The notes below the pieces were generated by a model. It was not told the origin of the DNA, ran no database searches, and saw only the letters and a program-made list of their open reading frames with translations. From Gammaproteobacteria bacterium (GTDB taxonomy: Bacteria; Pseudomonadota; Gammaproteobacteria; Xanthomonadales; Wenzhouxiangellaceae), in assembly GCA_003565625.1 (NCBI GenBank), contig PXBD01000043.1, positions 1-64,000 of the forward strand: DNA of 64,000 nucleotides, in the 5' to 3' direction. The translations under genes were made by a program, and so were the position numbers. Every line of letters starts with the position of its first letter. Position 1 is the first letter of the stretch. Positions 41,875 through 50,738 of the stretch are shown here, piece by piece.

Positions 41875-43000
41875 AAGCGCGCTGAATCTCGATGCCGTTC
41901 GGGCGCGGATCGATGCCCTGGATGAGCAGATTCAGCAGCTGATCGGCGAACGGGCCGATTTGGCCCAGGAAGTGCGCCGGGTCAAGGGCGACCTGGCCGG
42001 TCCGGCCGCGTACTACCGGCCCGATCGCGAAGCCCAGGTGTTGCGCAGGGTCATCGAGCGCAACCACGGCCCCTTGAGCGACACCGTCATGCTGCGCCTT
42101 TTTCGCGAGATCATGTCGGCCTGCCTGGCCGCGCAGGAGCCGCTGCGGGTGGCCTATCTGGGTCCCGAAGGTACGTTCACCCAGCAGGCGGTCTACCGCC
42201 AGTTCGGACACTCGGTCAACGCCATTGCCCAGGCCAGCATCGAGGATGTGTTTCTGCAGGTCCAGGCCGGGGAGGTCGATTTCGGCGTGGTCCCGGTGGA
42301 GAATTCCTCGCAGGGCATCGTCTCGCACACCCTGGACATGTTTTTGCACTCCGAGATCAAGATTACCGCCGAGGTCGAGCTGCGGATTCACCAGCATCTG
42401 CTCACGCGCGCACGTCGGCTGGAGGAGATCGATCGGGTCTATGCCCACAGCCAGTCGCTGTCGCAGTGCAAGCACTGGCTTGCGGCCCACCTGCCCGCGG
42501 CCGAGCTGATTGCCTTGTCCAGCAACGCCGAGGCGGCCCGCCGGGTGCGCACCCAGCCCGATGCAGCCGCGATTGCCGGCCGCCATGCCGCCGAGGTCTA
42601 TGGCCTGCCGGTGTTGTTTGGCAATATCGAGGACCATGTCGACAACACTACCCGGTTCCTGGTCTTGGGCAGCGACCTGCTGCCGGCCTCGGGAGATGAC
42701 AAGACCACGCTGCTGGTGGCCGGCACCGACGGTCCCGGCGCCCTGTTCCGGTTGCTCGAGCCGCTGGCCCGCCACGGGGTCAACATGAAGCGGATCGAAT
42801 CGCGGCCGTCCCGGCAGGGGCGCTGGGACTACGTGTTCTTCATTGATGTCGAAGGCCACGTCGAGCAGGCCGCAGTGGCGGCGGCGCTGGCTGAACTGGA
42901 GAGCGAGGCGCGCATGATCAAGATACTCGGCAGCTACCCGCGCGCCGTTGTCGGCCGGCTGCCGGATCCCGATGCTGCCCGGACGGCTCCGGCGCCATGA
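41867..43000 (+). CDS. pheA: Bifunctional chorismate mutase/prephenate dehydratase (P-protein)
   Basis: AroQ chorismate mutase helix, YLGPEGTFTQQAVYRQFG, PVENSSQGIV, ACT domain with ESRPSRQGRWDYVFFID. Confidence 0.95.
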   Translation: MAESALNLDAVRARIDALDEQIQQLIGERADLAQEVRRVKGDLAGPAAYYRPDREAQVLRRVIERNHGPLSDTVMLRLFREIMSACLAAQEPLRVAYLGPEGTFTQQAVYRQFGHSVNAIAQASIEDVFLQVQAGEVDFGVVPVENSSQGIVSHTLDMFLHSEIKITAEVELRIHQHLLTRARRLEEIDRVYAHSQSLSQCKHWLAAHLPAAELIALSSNAEAARRVRTQPDAAAIAGRHAAEVYGLPVLFGNIEDHVDNTTRFLVLGSDLLPASGDDKTTLLVAGTDGPGALFRLLEPLARHGVNMKRIESRPSRQGRWDYVFFIDVEGHVEQAAVAAALAELESEARMIKILGSYPRAVVGRLPDPDAARTAPAP

Positions 43001-44124
43001 GAGCACGGGATTTCACCGATCTGGCGGTGCCTGGAGTGCGTGGCTTGACGCCCTATACTCCGGGCAAGCCGATGGCCGAGCTCGAGCGCGAATACGGCGT
43101 GCGCGACTCGATCAAGCTGGCGTCAAACGAAAACCCGCTGGGGGCAAGTCCTTTGGCGCTGGAGGCGGCCAGACGCAGCCTGGCCGAGGTGGGTCTGTAC
43201 CCCGATGGCAACGGTTTTGAGCTCAAAGCCGCGCTGGCCGCGCGACATGACGTGACCCCGGACTGCATCACCCTGGGCAATGGTTCCAACGAGGTCCTGG
43301 TGTTCCTGGCCCAGGCGTTTCTCCAGCCTGGCCTGGAGGCCGTTTTTTCGCAGTATGCCTTCGCCGTGTACCCGATTGTCTGTCAGATGGTCGGAGCTCA
43401 GGCGCGGGTGGCTCCGGCCTTGTCGCCCGACCATCCCATGCCGCTGGGTCACGACTTGCGCGCCTTGTACCAGGCGGTCGGGCCCGAGACCCGGATGGTG
43501 TTTGTGGCCAATCCGAACAACCCGACCGGTACCTGGCTTGACGGGCACCGGCTCAAGGATTTCGTGGCCTCGCTGCCGCCGCAGGTCATCTGCGTGATCG
43601 ACGAGGCCTACACCGAGTACGCCGATTCCGACCGCCTCGGTGATGCCTCGACATGGTTGGCCGAGCTGCCCAACCTGGTCGTCACCCGAACGTTTTCCAA
43701 GGCCTACGGCCTGGCCGGTCTGCGGGTGGGTTACGCGCTCAGCAACCCGGGCGTGGCTGATTTGCTCAACCGCGTGCGCCCGCCCTTCAACGTCAGCGTT
43801 CCGGCGCTGGCGGCGGCGCGGGCGGCACTGGATGATCATGCTTTCATCGAGCGCAGTCGCGCGGTCAACCGGGCGGGTCTGGCTCAGCTGACCGAGGGCT
43901 GCCGCGCGCTGGGTCTGGACGTGGTGCCTTCGGCGGGCAATTTTGTCCTGGTGGGGTTTGACGGCGCTAGCGCTGCCGTCCATGAAGCCCTGCTGCGCGC
44001 CGGCATCATCGTGCGCCCGGTGGCCAGTTATGGTCTGGAGCGTTTCCTGCGCATCACCGTCGGCACCGAGGCGCAGAACCGACGCCTGCTGGCCGGCCTG
44101 GCCGACGCCCTGGGCTTGTCATGA
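42997..44124 (+). CDS. hisC: Histidinol-phosphate/aromatic aminotransferase
   Basis: LASNENPLGASPLALEAA, NPNNPTGTW, TRTFSKAYGLAGLRVGYAL. Confidence 0.93.
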   Translation: MRARDFTDLAVPGVRGLTPYTPGKPMAELEREYGVRDSIKLASNENPLGASPLALEAARRSLAEVGLYPDGNGFELKAALAARHDVTPDCITLGNGSNEVLVFLAQAFLQPGLEAVFSQYAFAVYPIVCQMVGAQARVAPALSPDHPMPLGHDLRALYQAVGPETRMVFVANPNNPTGTWLDGHRLKDFVASLPPQVICVIDEAYTEYADSDRLGDASTWLAELPNLVVTRTFSKAYGLAGLRVGYALSNPGVADLLNRVRPPFNVSVPALAAARAALDDHAFIERSRAVNRAGLAQLTEGCRALGLDVVPSAGNFVLVGFDGASAAVHEALLRAGIIVRPVASYGLERFLRITVGTEAQNRRLLAGLADALGLS

Positions 44125-45431
44125 AATTGCTGGTTACACCGGCGCGCAAGCCATTGACCGGTCGCTGTCAGCCGCCGGGTGACAAGTCGGTCTCGCATCG
44201 TCTGGCCATCCTCGGGGGCCTGGCTGCCGGACAGACGGTGATTACCGGCTATCTCGACAGCGCCGACACCCACGCCACCCTGGCCGCGATGGCTGCGCTG
44301 GGTGCATCGGTCGAGCACCACGATGGCGAAATTCGAATTGACGGTGGTCTCGGGCCGGTGGGCCGGGTCACTCTGGACCTGGGTAATTCGGGTACCGGGG
44401 TGCGCCTGCTGGCCGGTGCCCTGGCCGGGCGGCCGGAACTGTTTGGCAGCGAACTGACCCTGATCGGCGATGAGTCGCTGTCGCGCCGACCGATGGGACG
44501 GATCATCGAGCCGCTGGGCGCCATGGGCGCCGACCTGGAAGGACATGCCGGCTGCCTGCCGCTGCGCCTGCGCCCGAGCGCGCTGCAGGCCATCCGCTAC
44601 ACCCCGCCCGTGGCCAGCGCGCAGATCAAGTCCGCGGTCTTGTTGGCAGGTCTTGCCGCGCAAGGGGAAACCGTGCTGGTGGAACCGGGTCCCAGCCGCG
44701 ATCACACCGAGCGCCTTCTGCCCGCGTTTGGCGTGGAGCTGGAGCAACACGGAAATGAATTGCGTCTGCGCGGTGGCCAGAGGCTGCGCGCGGGGGGGTT
44801 TCACGTGCCCGGAGATCTCAGTTCGGCTGCCTTCATCCTGGCGGCCGGTTTGCTGGTGCCGGGCTCGGAGCTGACCGTGGACAACGTCGGCATCAACCCC
44901 AGTCGGGATGGCGTGCTGCGGATTCTGCAGGCCATGGGCGGCGACCTTGCCTGGCAGGCCGAGCGCAGTGTCGGTGCCGAGCCGGTGGGTTCGGCGCGGG
45001 TCCGGTCGGCGCGGCTTGCCGGCATCGAAATTCCGCCGGAGTGGGTGCCGCTGGCGATCGATGAGTTTCCGGTGGTCATGGCGCTGGCCGCGGTGGCGTC
45101 CGGCCAGACCCGGATTTCCGGGGCGGCCGAGCTCCGGGTCAAGGAGTCCGACCGGCTGGCCGTGATGTGCCGCCAGCTCGAGCGCCTCGGGGTGAAGGTG
45201 GAAGAAACCGAAGACGGGGCCTGCGTGCACGGCGGTGCAATCGCCGGTGGCGAGGTCGATTCGTGCGGCGATCACCGCATCGCCATGAGTCTGGCTGTGC
45301 TTGGGCTGGTGGCCGAGGCCCCGGTATTGATCGCCAATGCCGAATGGATCCGAACCAGCTTCCCGGGGTTCGTGGATGATTTGCGCGCCCTGGGCGCGGA
45401 GCTGGAATGGCAGGCCGAGGAGGACTCATGA
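44121..45431 (+). CDS. aroA: 3-phosphoshikimate 1-carboxyvinyltransferase
   Basis: PPGDKSVSHRLAILGGLA, LGNSGTGVRLLAG, RVKESDRLAVM. Confidence 0.96.
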   Translation: MKLLVTPARKPLTGRCQPPGDKSVSHRLAILGGLAAGQTVITGYLDSADTHATLAAMAALGASVEHHDGEIRIDGGLGPVGRVTLDLGNSGTGVRLLAGALAGRPELFGSELTLIGDESLSRRPMGRIIEPLGAMGADLEGHAGCLPLRLRPSALQAIRYTPPVASAQIKSAVLLAGLAAQGETVLVEPGPSRDHTERLLPAFGVELEQHGNELRLRGGQRLRAGGFHVPGDLSSAAFILAAGLLVPGSELTVDNVGINPSRDGVLRILQAMGGDLAWQAERSVGAEPVGSARVRSARLAGIEIPPEWVPLAIDEFPVVMALAAVASGQTRISGAAELRVKESDRLAVMCRQLERLGVKVEETEDGACVHGGAIAGGEVDSCGDHRIAMSLAVLGLVAEAPVLIANAEWIRTSFPGFVDDLRALGAELEWQAEEDS

Positions 45432-46120
45432 CGAAGACCAGCCGCTGTCCGGTGCTGACGATCGACGGCCCTTCGGGTGCCGGCAAGGGTGCTGTTTCGG
45501 CACGCGTGGCCACAGCCCTGGGCTGGGGCGTGCTCGATTCGGGTGCGGTCTACCGCAGCGTGGCCCTGGCAGCATTGACCAACAAGACCGATCTGGCCGA
45601 TGAGACGGCCCTGACGGCGCTTTGCGCCGATCTGGATCTGGGTTTCGAGCCCGGCCCGGATGGCATTCAGGCCTGCCTGGGAGGGCGCCGGCTGGGGGAT
45701 GCCCTGCGCGCTGAAGAAGTCGGGGTTGCCAGTTCGCAGGTGGCCGCGCTGCCCGGCGTGCGCGCGGCCTTACTGGACCTGCAGCGCGCCTTTCGCGCAG
45801 TCCCCGGCCTGGTGGCAGACGGTCGTGACATGGGCACGGTGGTGTTTCCCGACGCCGAGGCCAAGGTTTTTCTTGACGCCAGCGTTGAGGAGAGGGCGCG
45901 GCGCCGATATCGGCAGTTGAAAGCCAACGGCGATGATGTTACATTTGACCGGCTGATCAGTGACCTTCAGGCTCGAGACCGGAGGGATCGCGAACGAACG
46001 GTTTCGCCCACTCTGCCGGCAGACGATGCCGTAGTGGTGGATTCGACCAGTCTGGGGCTGGAAGAAGTGGTGGAACGGGTTCTTGCGGTTGTGACCGAAC
46101 GGGTTTTCGACAGGTCGTAG
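45428..46120 (+). CDS. cmk: Cytidylate kinase
   Basis: [54 protein letters not shown]. Confidence 0.96.
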   Translation: MTKTSRCPVLTIDGPSGAGKGAVSARVATALGWGVLDSGAVYRSVALAALTNKTDLADETALTALCADLDLGFEPGPDGIQACLGGRRLGDALRAEEVGVASSQVAALPGVRAALLDLQRAFRAVPGLVADGRDMGTVVFPDAEAKVFLDASVEERARRRYRQLKANGDDVTFDRLISDLQARDRRDRERTVSPTLPADDAVVVDSTSLGLEEVVERVLAVVTERVFDRS

Positions 46121-46248
46121 ATTGGTATTTGGGTGGCTGGTTCGTCCGACGAATCGGCTTGATAAACGAGCGTAGTCGCCAGACTCCGCAGATGACGAGA
46201 CACTCGCGCTGGCTCCCGCGCAGGATCTTGCAGGATATTTCAAACGTA
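46121..46248 (+). promoter_or_regulatory. rpsA 5' leader, possibly structured/autoregulatory
   Basis: 128-nt cmk-rpsA spacer with a small hairpin GGTTCGT-CCG-ACGAATC; rpsA leaders are autogenously controlled by S1 in enterobacteria. Confidence 0.3.
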
Positions 46249-47922
46249 ATGACCGAATCTTTTGCTGAACTCTTTGAACAAAGCCTGAACGAAAGCGAAC
46301 TGCGCCCCGGCGCCATCGTGATGGGGCGGGTTGTTGAAATTCGCGATGACGCCGTGGTCATCAACGCCGGCCTGAAGTCCGAGGGCATCGTTCCGATTTA
46401 CCAGTTCGAGCGTCCGGACGGCGAGCTGGAAGTGGCCGTTGGTGACGAAGTGGAAGTGGCGCTCGATACCGTTGAGGACGGTTTCGGTGAAACCCGGCTG
46501 TCGCGCGAAAAGGCCAAGCGTTCGCGGGTCTGGAACACGCTGGAGCAGACCTTCGAGGCCGAAGACAACGTGATCGGGCAGATTACGGGCAAGGTCAAGG
46601 GCGGTTTCACCGTCAACATCGACAGCATCCGCGCATTCCTGCCCGGCTCGCTGGTCGACGTCCGCCCGGTCCGCGACCCGGCCTACCTGGAAGGCAAGGA
46701 CCTGGAGTTCAAGATCATCAAGCTCGACCGTCGGCGCAACAACCTGGTTGTCAGCCGTCGGGCGGTGGTCGAGCATGAATATGCCGCCGAACGCGAGGAT
46801 TTGATCGAACGCCTGAACGAGGGTGCGATCATCAAGGGCGTGGTCAAGAATCTGACCGACTATGGCGCCTTCCTCGACCTGGGCGGCATCGACGGCTTGC
46901 TGCACATCACCGACATGGCCTGGAAGCGGGTTCGTCACCCGTCCGAGGTTGTCGAAGTGGGTGACGAGCTGGAAGTGCGCGTGCTGCGCTTTGATCGCGA
47001 GCGCATGCGCGTGTCGCTCGGCCTCAAGCAACTCGGCGAAGATCCATGGGACAACATCGACCGGCGCTATCCGCCGACCTCGCGCCTGTTCGGCAAGGTT
47101 ACCAACATCACCGATTACGGCTGCTTTGTCGAGATCGAAGACGGGGTCGAAGGCCTGGTCCACGTTTCCGAGATGGACTGGACCAACAAGAACGTCAATC
47201 CGGCCAAGGTTGTCCACATCGGCCAGGAAGTCGAAGTCATGGTGCTCGACGTCGACGAGGAACGGCGCCGGATTTCGCTGGGCATGAAGCAGGTCGCTCC
47301 CAACCCCTGGGAAGCTTTCGCTGCCACCCACAACAAGGGCGATAAGGTTTCCGGCGCGATCAAGTCGATCACCGACTTCGGGATTTTCATTGGCCTGGAC
47401 GGCGGCATCGACGGCCTGGTGCATTTGTCCGATATTTCGTGGATGACGCCGGGCGAAGACGCCATTCGCAATTTCCGCAAGGGTGAGGAACTCGAGGCCG
47501 TGGTGCTGGCCGTGGATCCTGAGCGGGAGCGGATTTCGCTGGGCATCAAGCAGATCGAACAGGATCCGTTCGCAACCTACATGGCCGAGCATCCGCGCGG
47601 TTCCGTGGTCACCGGCAAAGTCAAGTCTGTCGATCCGCGCGGAGCGGTGGTAGAGTTGGCAGACGGCGTAGATGGTTATGTCAAGGCCTCGGACCTGGCC
47701 AAGGAGCGGGTCGAAGACGCCACCCGGGTGGTGTCCGAGGGCGATGAGATCGAGGCGAAGTTCGTTGCCCTGGATCGCAAGACACGCAATCTGACGCTGT
47801 CGGTCCGGGCCAAGGACGACGCTGAACTGGCCGAGGTCATCGATCAGTACCAGGGCCGTTCGGGCAGCAGCAGCACGTCGCTGGGCGATCTGCTCAAGGA
47901 ACAGCTGGCCGGTAAGGACTGA
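46249..47922 (+). CDS. rpsA: 30S ribosomal protein S1
   Basis: [31 protein letters not shown]; six S1 repeats. Confidence 0.98.
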   Translation: MTESFAELFEQSLNESELRPGAIVMGRVVEIRDDAVVINAGLKSEGIVPIYQFERPDGELEVAVGDEVEVALDTVEDGFGETRLSREKAKRSRVWNTLEQTFEAEDNVIGQITGKVKGGFTVNIDSIRAFLPGSLVDVRPVRDPAYLEGKDLEFKIIKLDRRRNNLVVSRRAVVEHEYAAEREDLIERLNEGAIIKGVVKNLTDYGAFLDLGGIDGLLHITDMAWKRVRHPSEVVEVGDELEVRVLRFDRERMRVSLGLKQLGEDPWDNIDRRYPPTSRLFGKVTNITDYGCFVEIEDGVEGLVHVSEMDWTNKNVNPAKVVHIGQEVEVMVLDVDEERRRISLGMKQVAPNPWEAFAATHNKGDKVSGAIKSITDFGIFIGLDGGIDGLVHLSDISWMTPGEDAIRNFRKGEELEAVVLAVDPERERISLGIKQIEQDPFATYMAEHPRGSVVTGKVKSVDPRGAVVELADGVDGYVKASDLAKERVEDATRVVSEGDEIEAKFVALDRKTRNLTLSVRAKDDAELAEVIDQYQGRSGSSSTSLGDLLKEQLAGKD

Positions 47923-47941
47923 TCGGCCGGTCGGCCAGCCG

Positions 47942-47964
47942 ACCACCCGGCGCCGCCGGGTGGT
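47942..47964 (+). terminator. Strong GC hairpin after rpsA, possible terminator/processing site
   Basis: ACCACCCGGCG-C-CGCCGGGTGGT inverted repeat without a clear U-run. Confidence 0.4.
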
Positions 47965-47993
47965 TGAGGTCGGAAATTGTCAGGGAGAGGGCC

Positions 47994-48281
47994 ATGACGA
48001 AATCGGAGTTGATCGAACGCCTGGCGGCGGAACAGACCCACCTGAACCAGACCGATGTCGAGTTGGCGGTCCGGTGCATTCTGGAGCAGCTCAGTCGCGC
48101 CCTTGCCGAGGGCGAGCGAATCGAGATTCGCGGTTTCGGGAGCTTTTCGCTGCATTACCGACCGCCACGCATGGGGCGCAACCCCAAGACGGGTCAAGCC
48201 GTGGCGCTGCCGGGCAAGCATGTGCCGCATTTCAAGCCCGGCAAGGAGTTGCGAGACCGGGTCGATTACGGCACCAGTTGA
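47994..48281 (+). CDS. ihfB: Integration host factor subunit beta
   Basis: [55 protein letters not shown]. Confidence 0.97.
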   Translation: MTKSELIERLAAEQTHLNQTDVELAVRCILEQLSRALAEGERIEIRGFGSFSLHYRPPRMGRNPKTGQAVALPGKHVPHFKPGKELRDRVDYGTS

Positions 48282-48293
48282 TCGGGCCGTATC

Positions 48294-48566
48294 ATGTATC
48301 GCTGGGTTCTTCTCTTTTCTGTTCTGGTGGCCGCGGGTCTGGGCCTGGTGGTTGGTGTTCTGAACCCCGACCCGGTGAGCCTGGACCTGGCTTTGGTGGA
48401 ACCCGAACTGCCGCTGGGCGGTCTGGTGCTGAGCGTGTTTGCGCTGGGGGTGGTCTCGGGTCTGCTGGTGTTCTGGCTGATGTTCGATCTGCCGGCGCGT
48501 CTGCGCGCCAAGACGCGGCAACGCAAAAAGGATCAAACGGCCGGCCTGCCGGTCCGGAATGGCTGA
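48294..48566 (+). CDS. lapA: LapA family (DUF1049) inner-membrane protein
   Basis: Two TM segments, VLNPDPVSLDLALVEPELPLGGLVLSVFALGVVSGLL. Confidence 0.88.
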   Translation: MYRWVLLFSVLVAAGLGLVVGVLNPDPVSLDLALVEPELPLGGLVLSVFALGVVSGLLVFWLMFDLPARLRAKTRQRKKDQTAGLPVRNG

Positions 48567-49725
48567 GCTTGCGCTGCTGTTCGTGTTGCTGCCGCTGGCG
48601 GCAGTCAGCGGCTGGTTGCTCGGTCTGGGGTCGAAACGACGCCGGATGCGGCAGCGTAAGGCGCTTTCCAGCCAATATTTTCGCGGTCTCAACTACCTCC
48701 TCAACGAAGAGTCGGACAAGGCGATCGAGGAGTTTCTTCAGTTGGCGGAAGTCAACCGGGACACGGTTGATACCCATCTGGCGCTGGGCACGCTGTTTCG
48801 CCGCCGGGGCGAAATGGACAAGGCGATCCGGTACCACACCCATATCCTTGCCCGACCCAATCTCGAAGACGAGCAGCGTGAGCGGGTGTTGTTCGAGCTG
48901 GGCCTGGACTACGCCCGCTCCGGCCTGCTGGATCGCGCCGAACGGCTCTTCCTGGAGTTGACCGACAGCAGGGAGGTCGGGGTTGCCTCGCGTCGTCACC
49001 TGCTGGATATCTACCTGCAGCAGAAAGACTGGGCCCAGGCAATCGAACAGGCGCAGCGTCTGGAATTCGTCCACGGCGAGCCGACCTCCGGACTGGTGGC
49101 GCAACTGCACTGTGAACTGGCCGATGCGGCCCTGGCAACGGACGCTGTGGAGGCGGCTTGTCGCTGCCTTCGCCAGGCCCGGCGGTTCGATCCGGCGATC
49201 GCGCGCGCGCGCTTGATCGAGGCCGGGATCGCCCTTCTCGAGGGACGCATGGAGGGGGCTGCCGAACGCTATCGGAAAGCCGTAGAGCTGGATGCCGACC
49301 TGCTGGTGAACTGGGCGGATGCAATCGTTCAATGTCATCGCGCCAGTGACGCCATGCCGGTTCTCGAGGAGTGGCTGGCGGAACTGGCCCGGCGGACCGA
49401 TCTCCACATGCCCGGCTTGCTGTTGGCTCGACTGGTGGCGGAAAGCGACCCCCAGCGCGCCGGCAAGTTGTTGCTGGCGACCCTCCAGCAGCGCAGCAGT
49501 GTTCGCGGACTGGCATTGCTGATGGAACTGCTCCAGACCAGCGAGCTGGGCCTGGAGGATGTTGGCCCGGAATTGATCGGCGATCTGATGGGTGCCCTGA
49601 TGGAGCGCGAACCCATCCATCGCTGCCAGAATTGTGGTTTCAGCGGCCGGGCGCATCACTGGATGTGCCCGAGTTGCCGGAGTTGGAACAGCACCCGCGT
49701 CATCCGCGGCGTGCTGGGCGAGTAA
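48559..49725 (+). CDS. lapB: Lipopolysaccharide assembly protein LapB (TPR + rubredoxin-like)
   Basis: N-terminal TM, YFRGLNYLLNEESDKAIEEFL TPRs, C-terminal CQNCGFSGRAHHWMCPSCRSW. Confidence 0.94.
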   Translation: MAELALLFVLLPLAAVSGWLLGLGSKRRRMRQRKALSSQYFRGLNYLLNEESDKAIEEFLQLAEVNRDTVDTHLALGTLFRRRGEMDKAIRYHTHILARPNLEDEQRERVLFELGLDYARSGLLDRAERLFLELTDSREVGVASRRHLLDIYLQQKDWAQAIEQAQRLEFVHGEPTSGLVAQLHCELADAALATDAVEAACRCLRQARRFDPAIARARLIEAGIALLEGRMEGAAERYRKAVELDADLLVNWADAIVQCHRASDAMPVLEEWLAELARRTDLHMPGLLLARLVAESDPQRAGKLLLATLQQRSSVRGLALLMELLQTSELGLEDVGPELIGDLMGALMEREPIHRCQNCGFSGRAHHWMCPSCRSWNSTRVIRGVLGE

Positions 49726-50738
49726 TGTCGGCTCAGCAGGCCTGGACCCTGGCGCTGGCCGGGGCACTGACAGCCCTCCTGACCCCGCTGCTGCGCGCCT
49801 GGCTGCTGCAGCGCGGGCTGGTCGATCAGCCCGGCGCACGCCGCAGTCACGTTCAGCCGACGCCGCGCGGCGGAGGCGCTGCCATGGTGGGCGCGATGGC
49901 CATGGTATTACTCGGACTGGCCGGCGTCGATGCACTGGCGACGGTTGGCGTGCTGCTGGCGCTGGCCGCGATCGGCTGGCTCGACGACATCCGCGATCTG
50001 CCGGTGCGCTGGCGCCTGGGCGGGCATTTCGTGATTGCTCTGGCCATGCTCTGGCTGGCGGGCCCGGTGGCGGAAGTAGCCCTTGGTTCCATCGTTCTGG
50101 CCTGGCCCTTGCTCTGGTCGGCCCTCGCCGTGGTCGCCGTGGTGTGGTTGATCAACCTGCACAACTTCATGGACGGCTCGGATGGTCTGGCTGCCGCCCA
50201 GGCGGCGTGGGCGGGGCTGGTGCTCGGCCTGTTGGTGTTCGATCAACAGGCGCCGGTCACTGGTCTGGCCGGGCTGGCGCTAGCCGGGGCCGGGCTGGGG
50301 TTTCTGGCCTGGAATCGACCGCCGGCGCGAATTTTCATGGGTGACGTGGGCTCGGTGAGTATCGGTGGTCTGGTCGGTTTGCTGGCCCTGAGCGGGGCGG
50401 CCAGCGGCCGGGTCAGCATCTGGCTGAGCCTGATCATCTGCTCGCTGTTCGTGGTCGATGCTACCGCGACCCTGCTGCGCCGGGCCGCAAGCGGGGCGCG
50501 GTGGTATACTCCGCACCGGGAACACGCATACCAGCGGCTGATCGGGCTGGGCTGGCCTCACTCTCGTGTGCTGGGGTTGTATTCTTTGATCAATCTCGTG
50601 CTGGTGTTGCCGGTCGTCCAGCTGGCGCTGCGGTTTCCGGATTGGGAGATGCCGCTGGCGCTGGCCCTGGTGGTGGTCCTCAGCGGGGGCTGGTATGTTG
50701 TGCAGCGCGTGACCAACAAGGAGAACAACACGCAATGA
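49725..50738 (+). CDS. MraY/WecA/WbpL-like glycosyl-1-phosphate transferase
   Basis: GLVDQPGARRSHVQPTPRGGG, GWLDDIRDL, NLHNFMDGSDGLAAAQ, FMGDVGSVSIG. Confidence 0.9.
   Translation: MSAQQAWTLALAGALTALLTPLLRAWLLQRGLVDQPGARRSHVQPTPRGGGAAMVGAMAMVLLGLAGVDALATVGVLLALAAIGWLDDIRDLPVRWRLGGHFVIALAMLWLAGPVAEVALGSIVLAWPLLWSALAVVAVVWLINLHNFMDGSDGLAAAQAAWAGLVLGLLVFDQQAPVTGLAGLALAGAGLGFLAWNRPPARIFMGDVGSVSIGGLVGLLALSGAASGRVSIWLSLIICSLFVVDATATLLRRAASGARWYTPHREHAYQRLIGLGWPHSRVLGLYSLINLVLVLPVVQLALRFPDWEMPLALALVVVLSGGWYVVQRVTNKENNTQ

Noticed and set aside
46240-47946. 568-aa minus-strand ORF antisense to rpsA
   Set aside because: Exactly shadows rpsA and mirrors its repeated S1 domains; not an independent gene.
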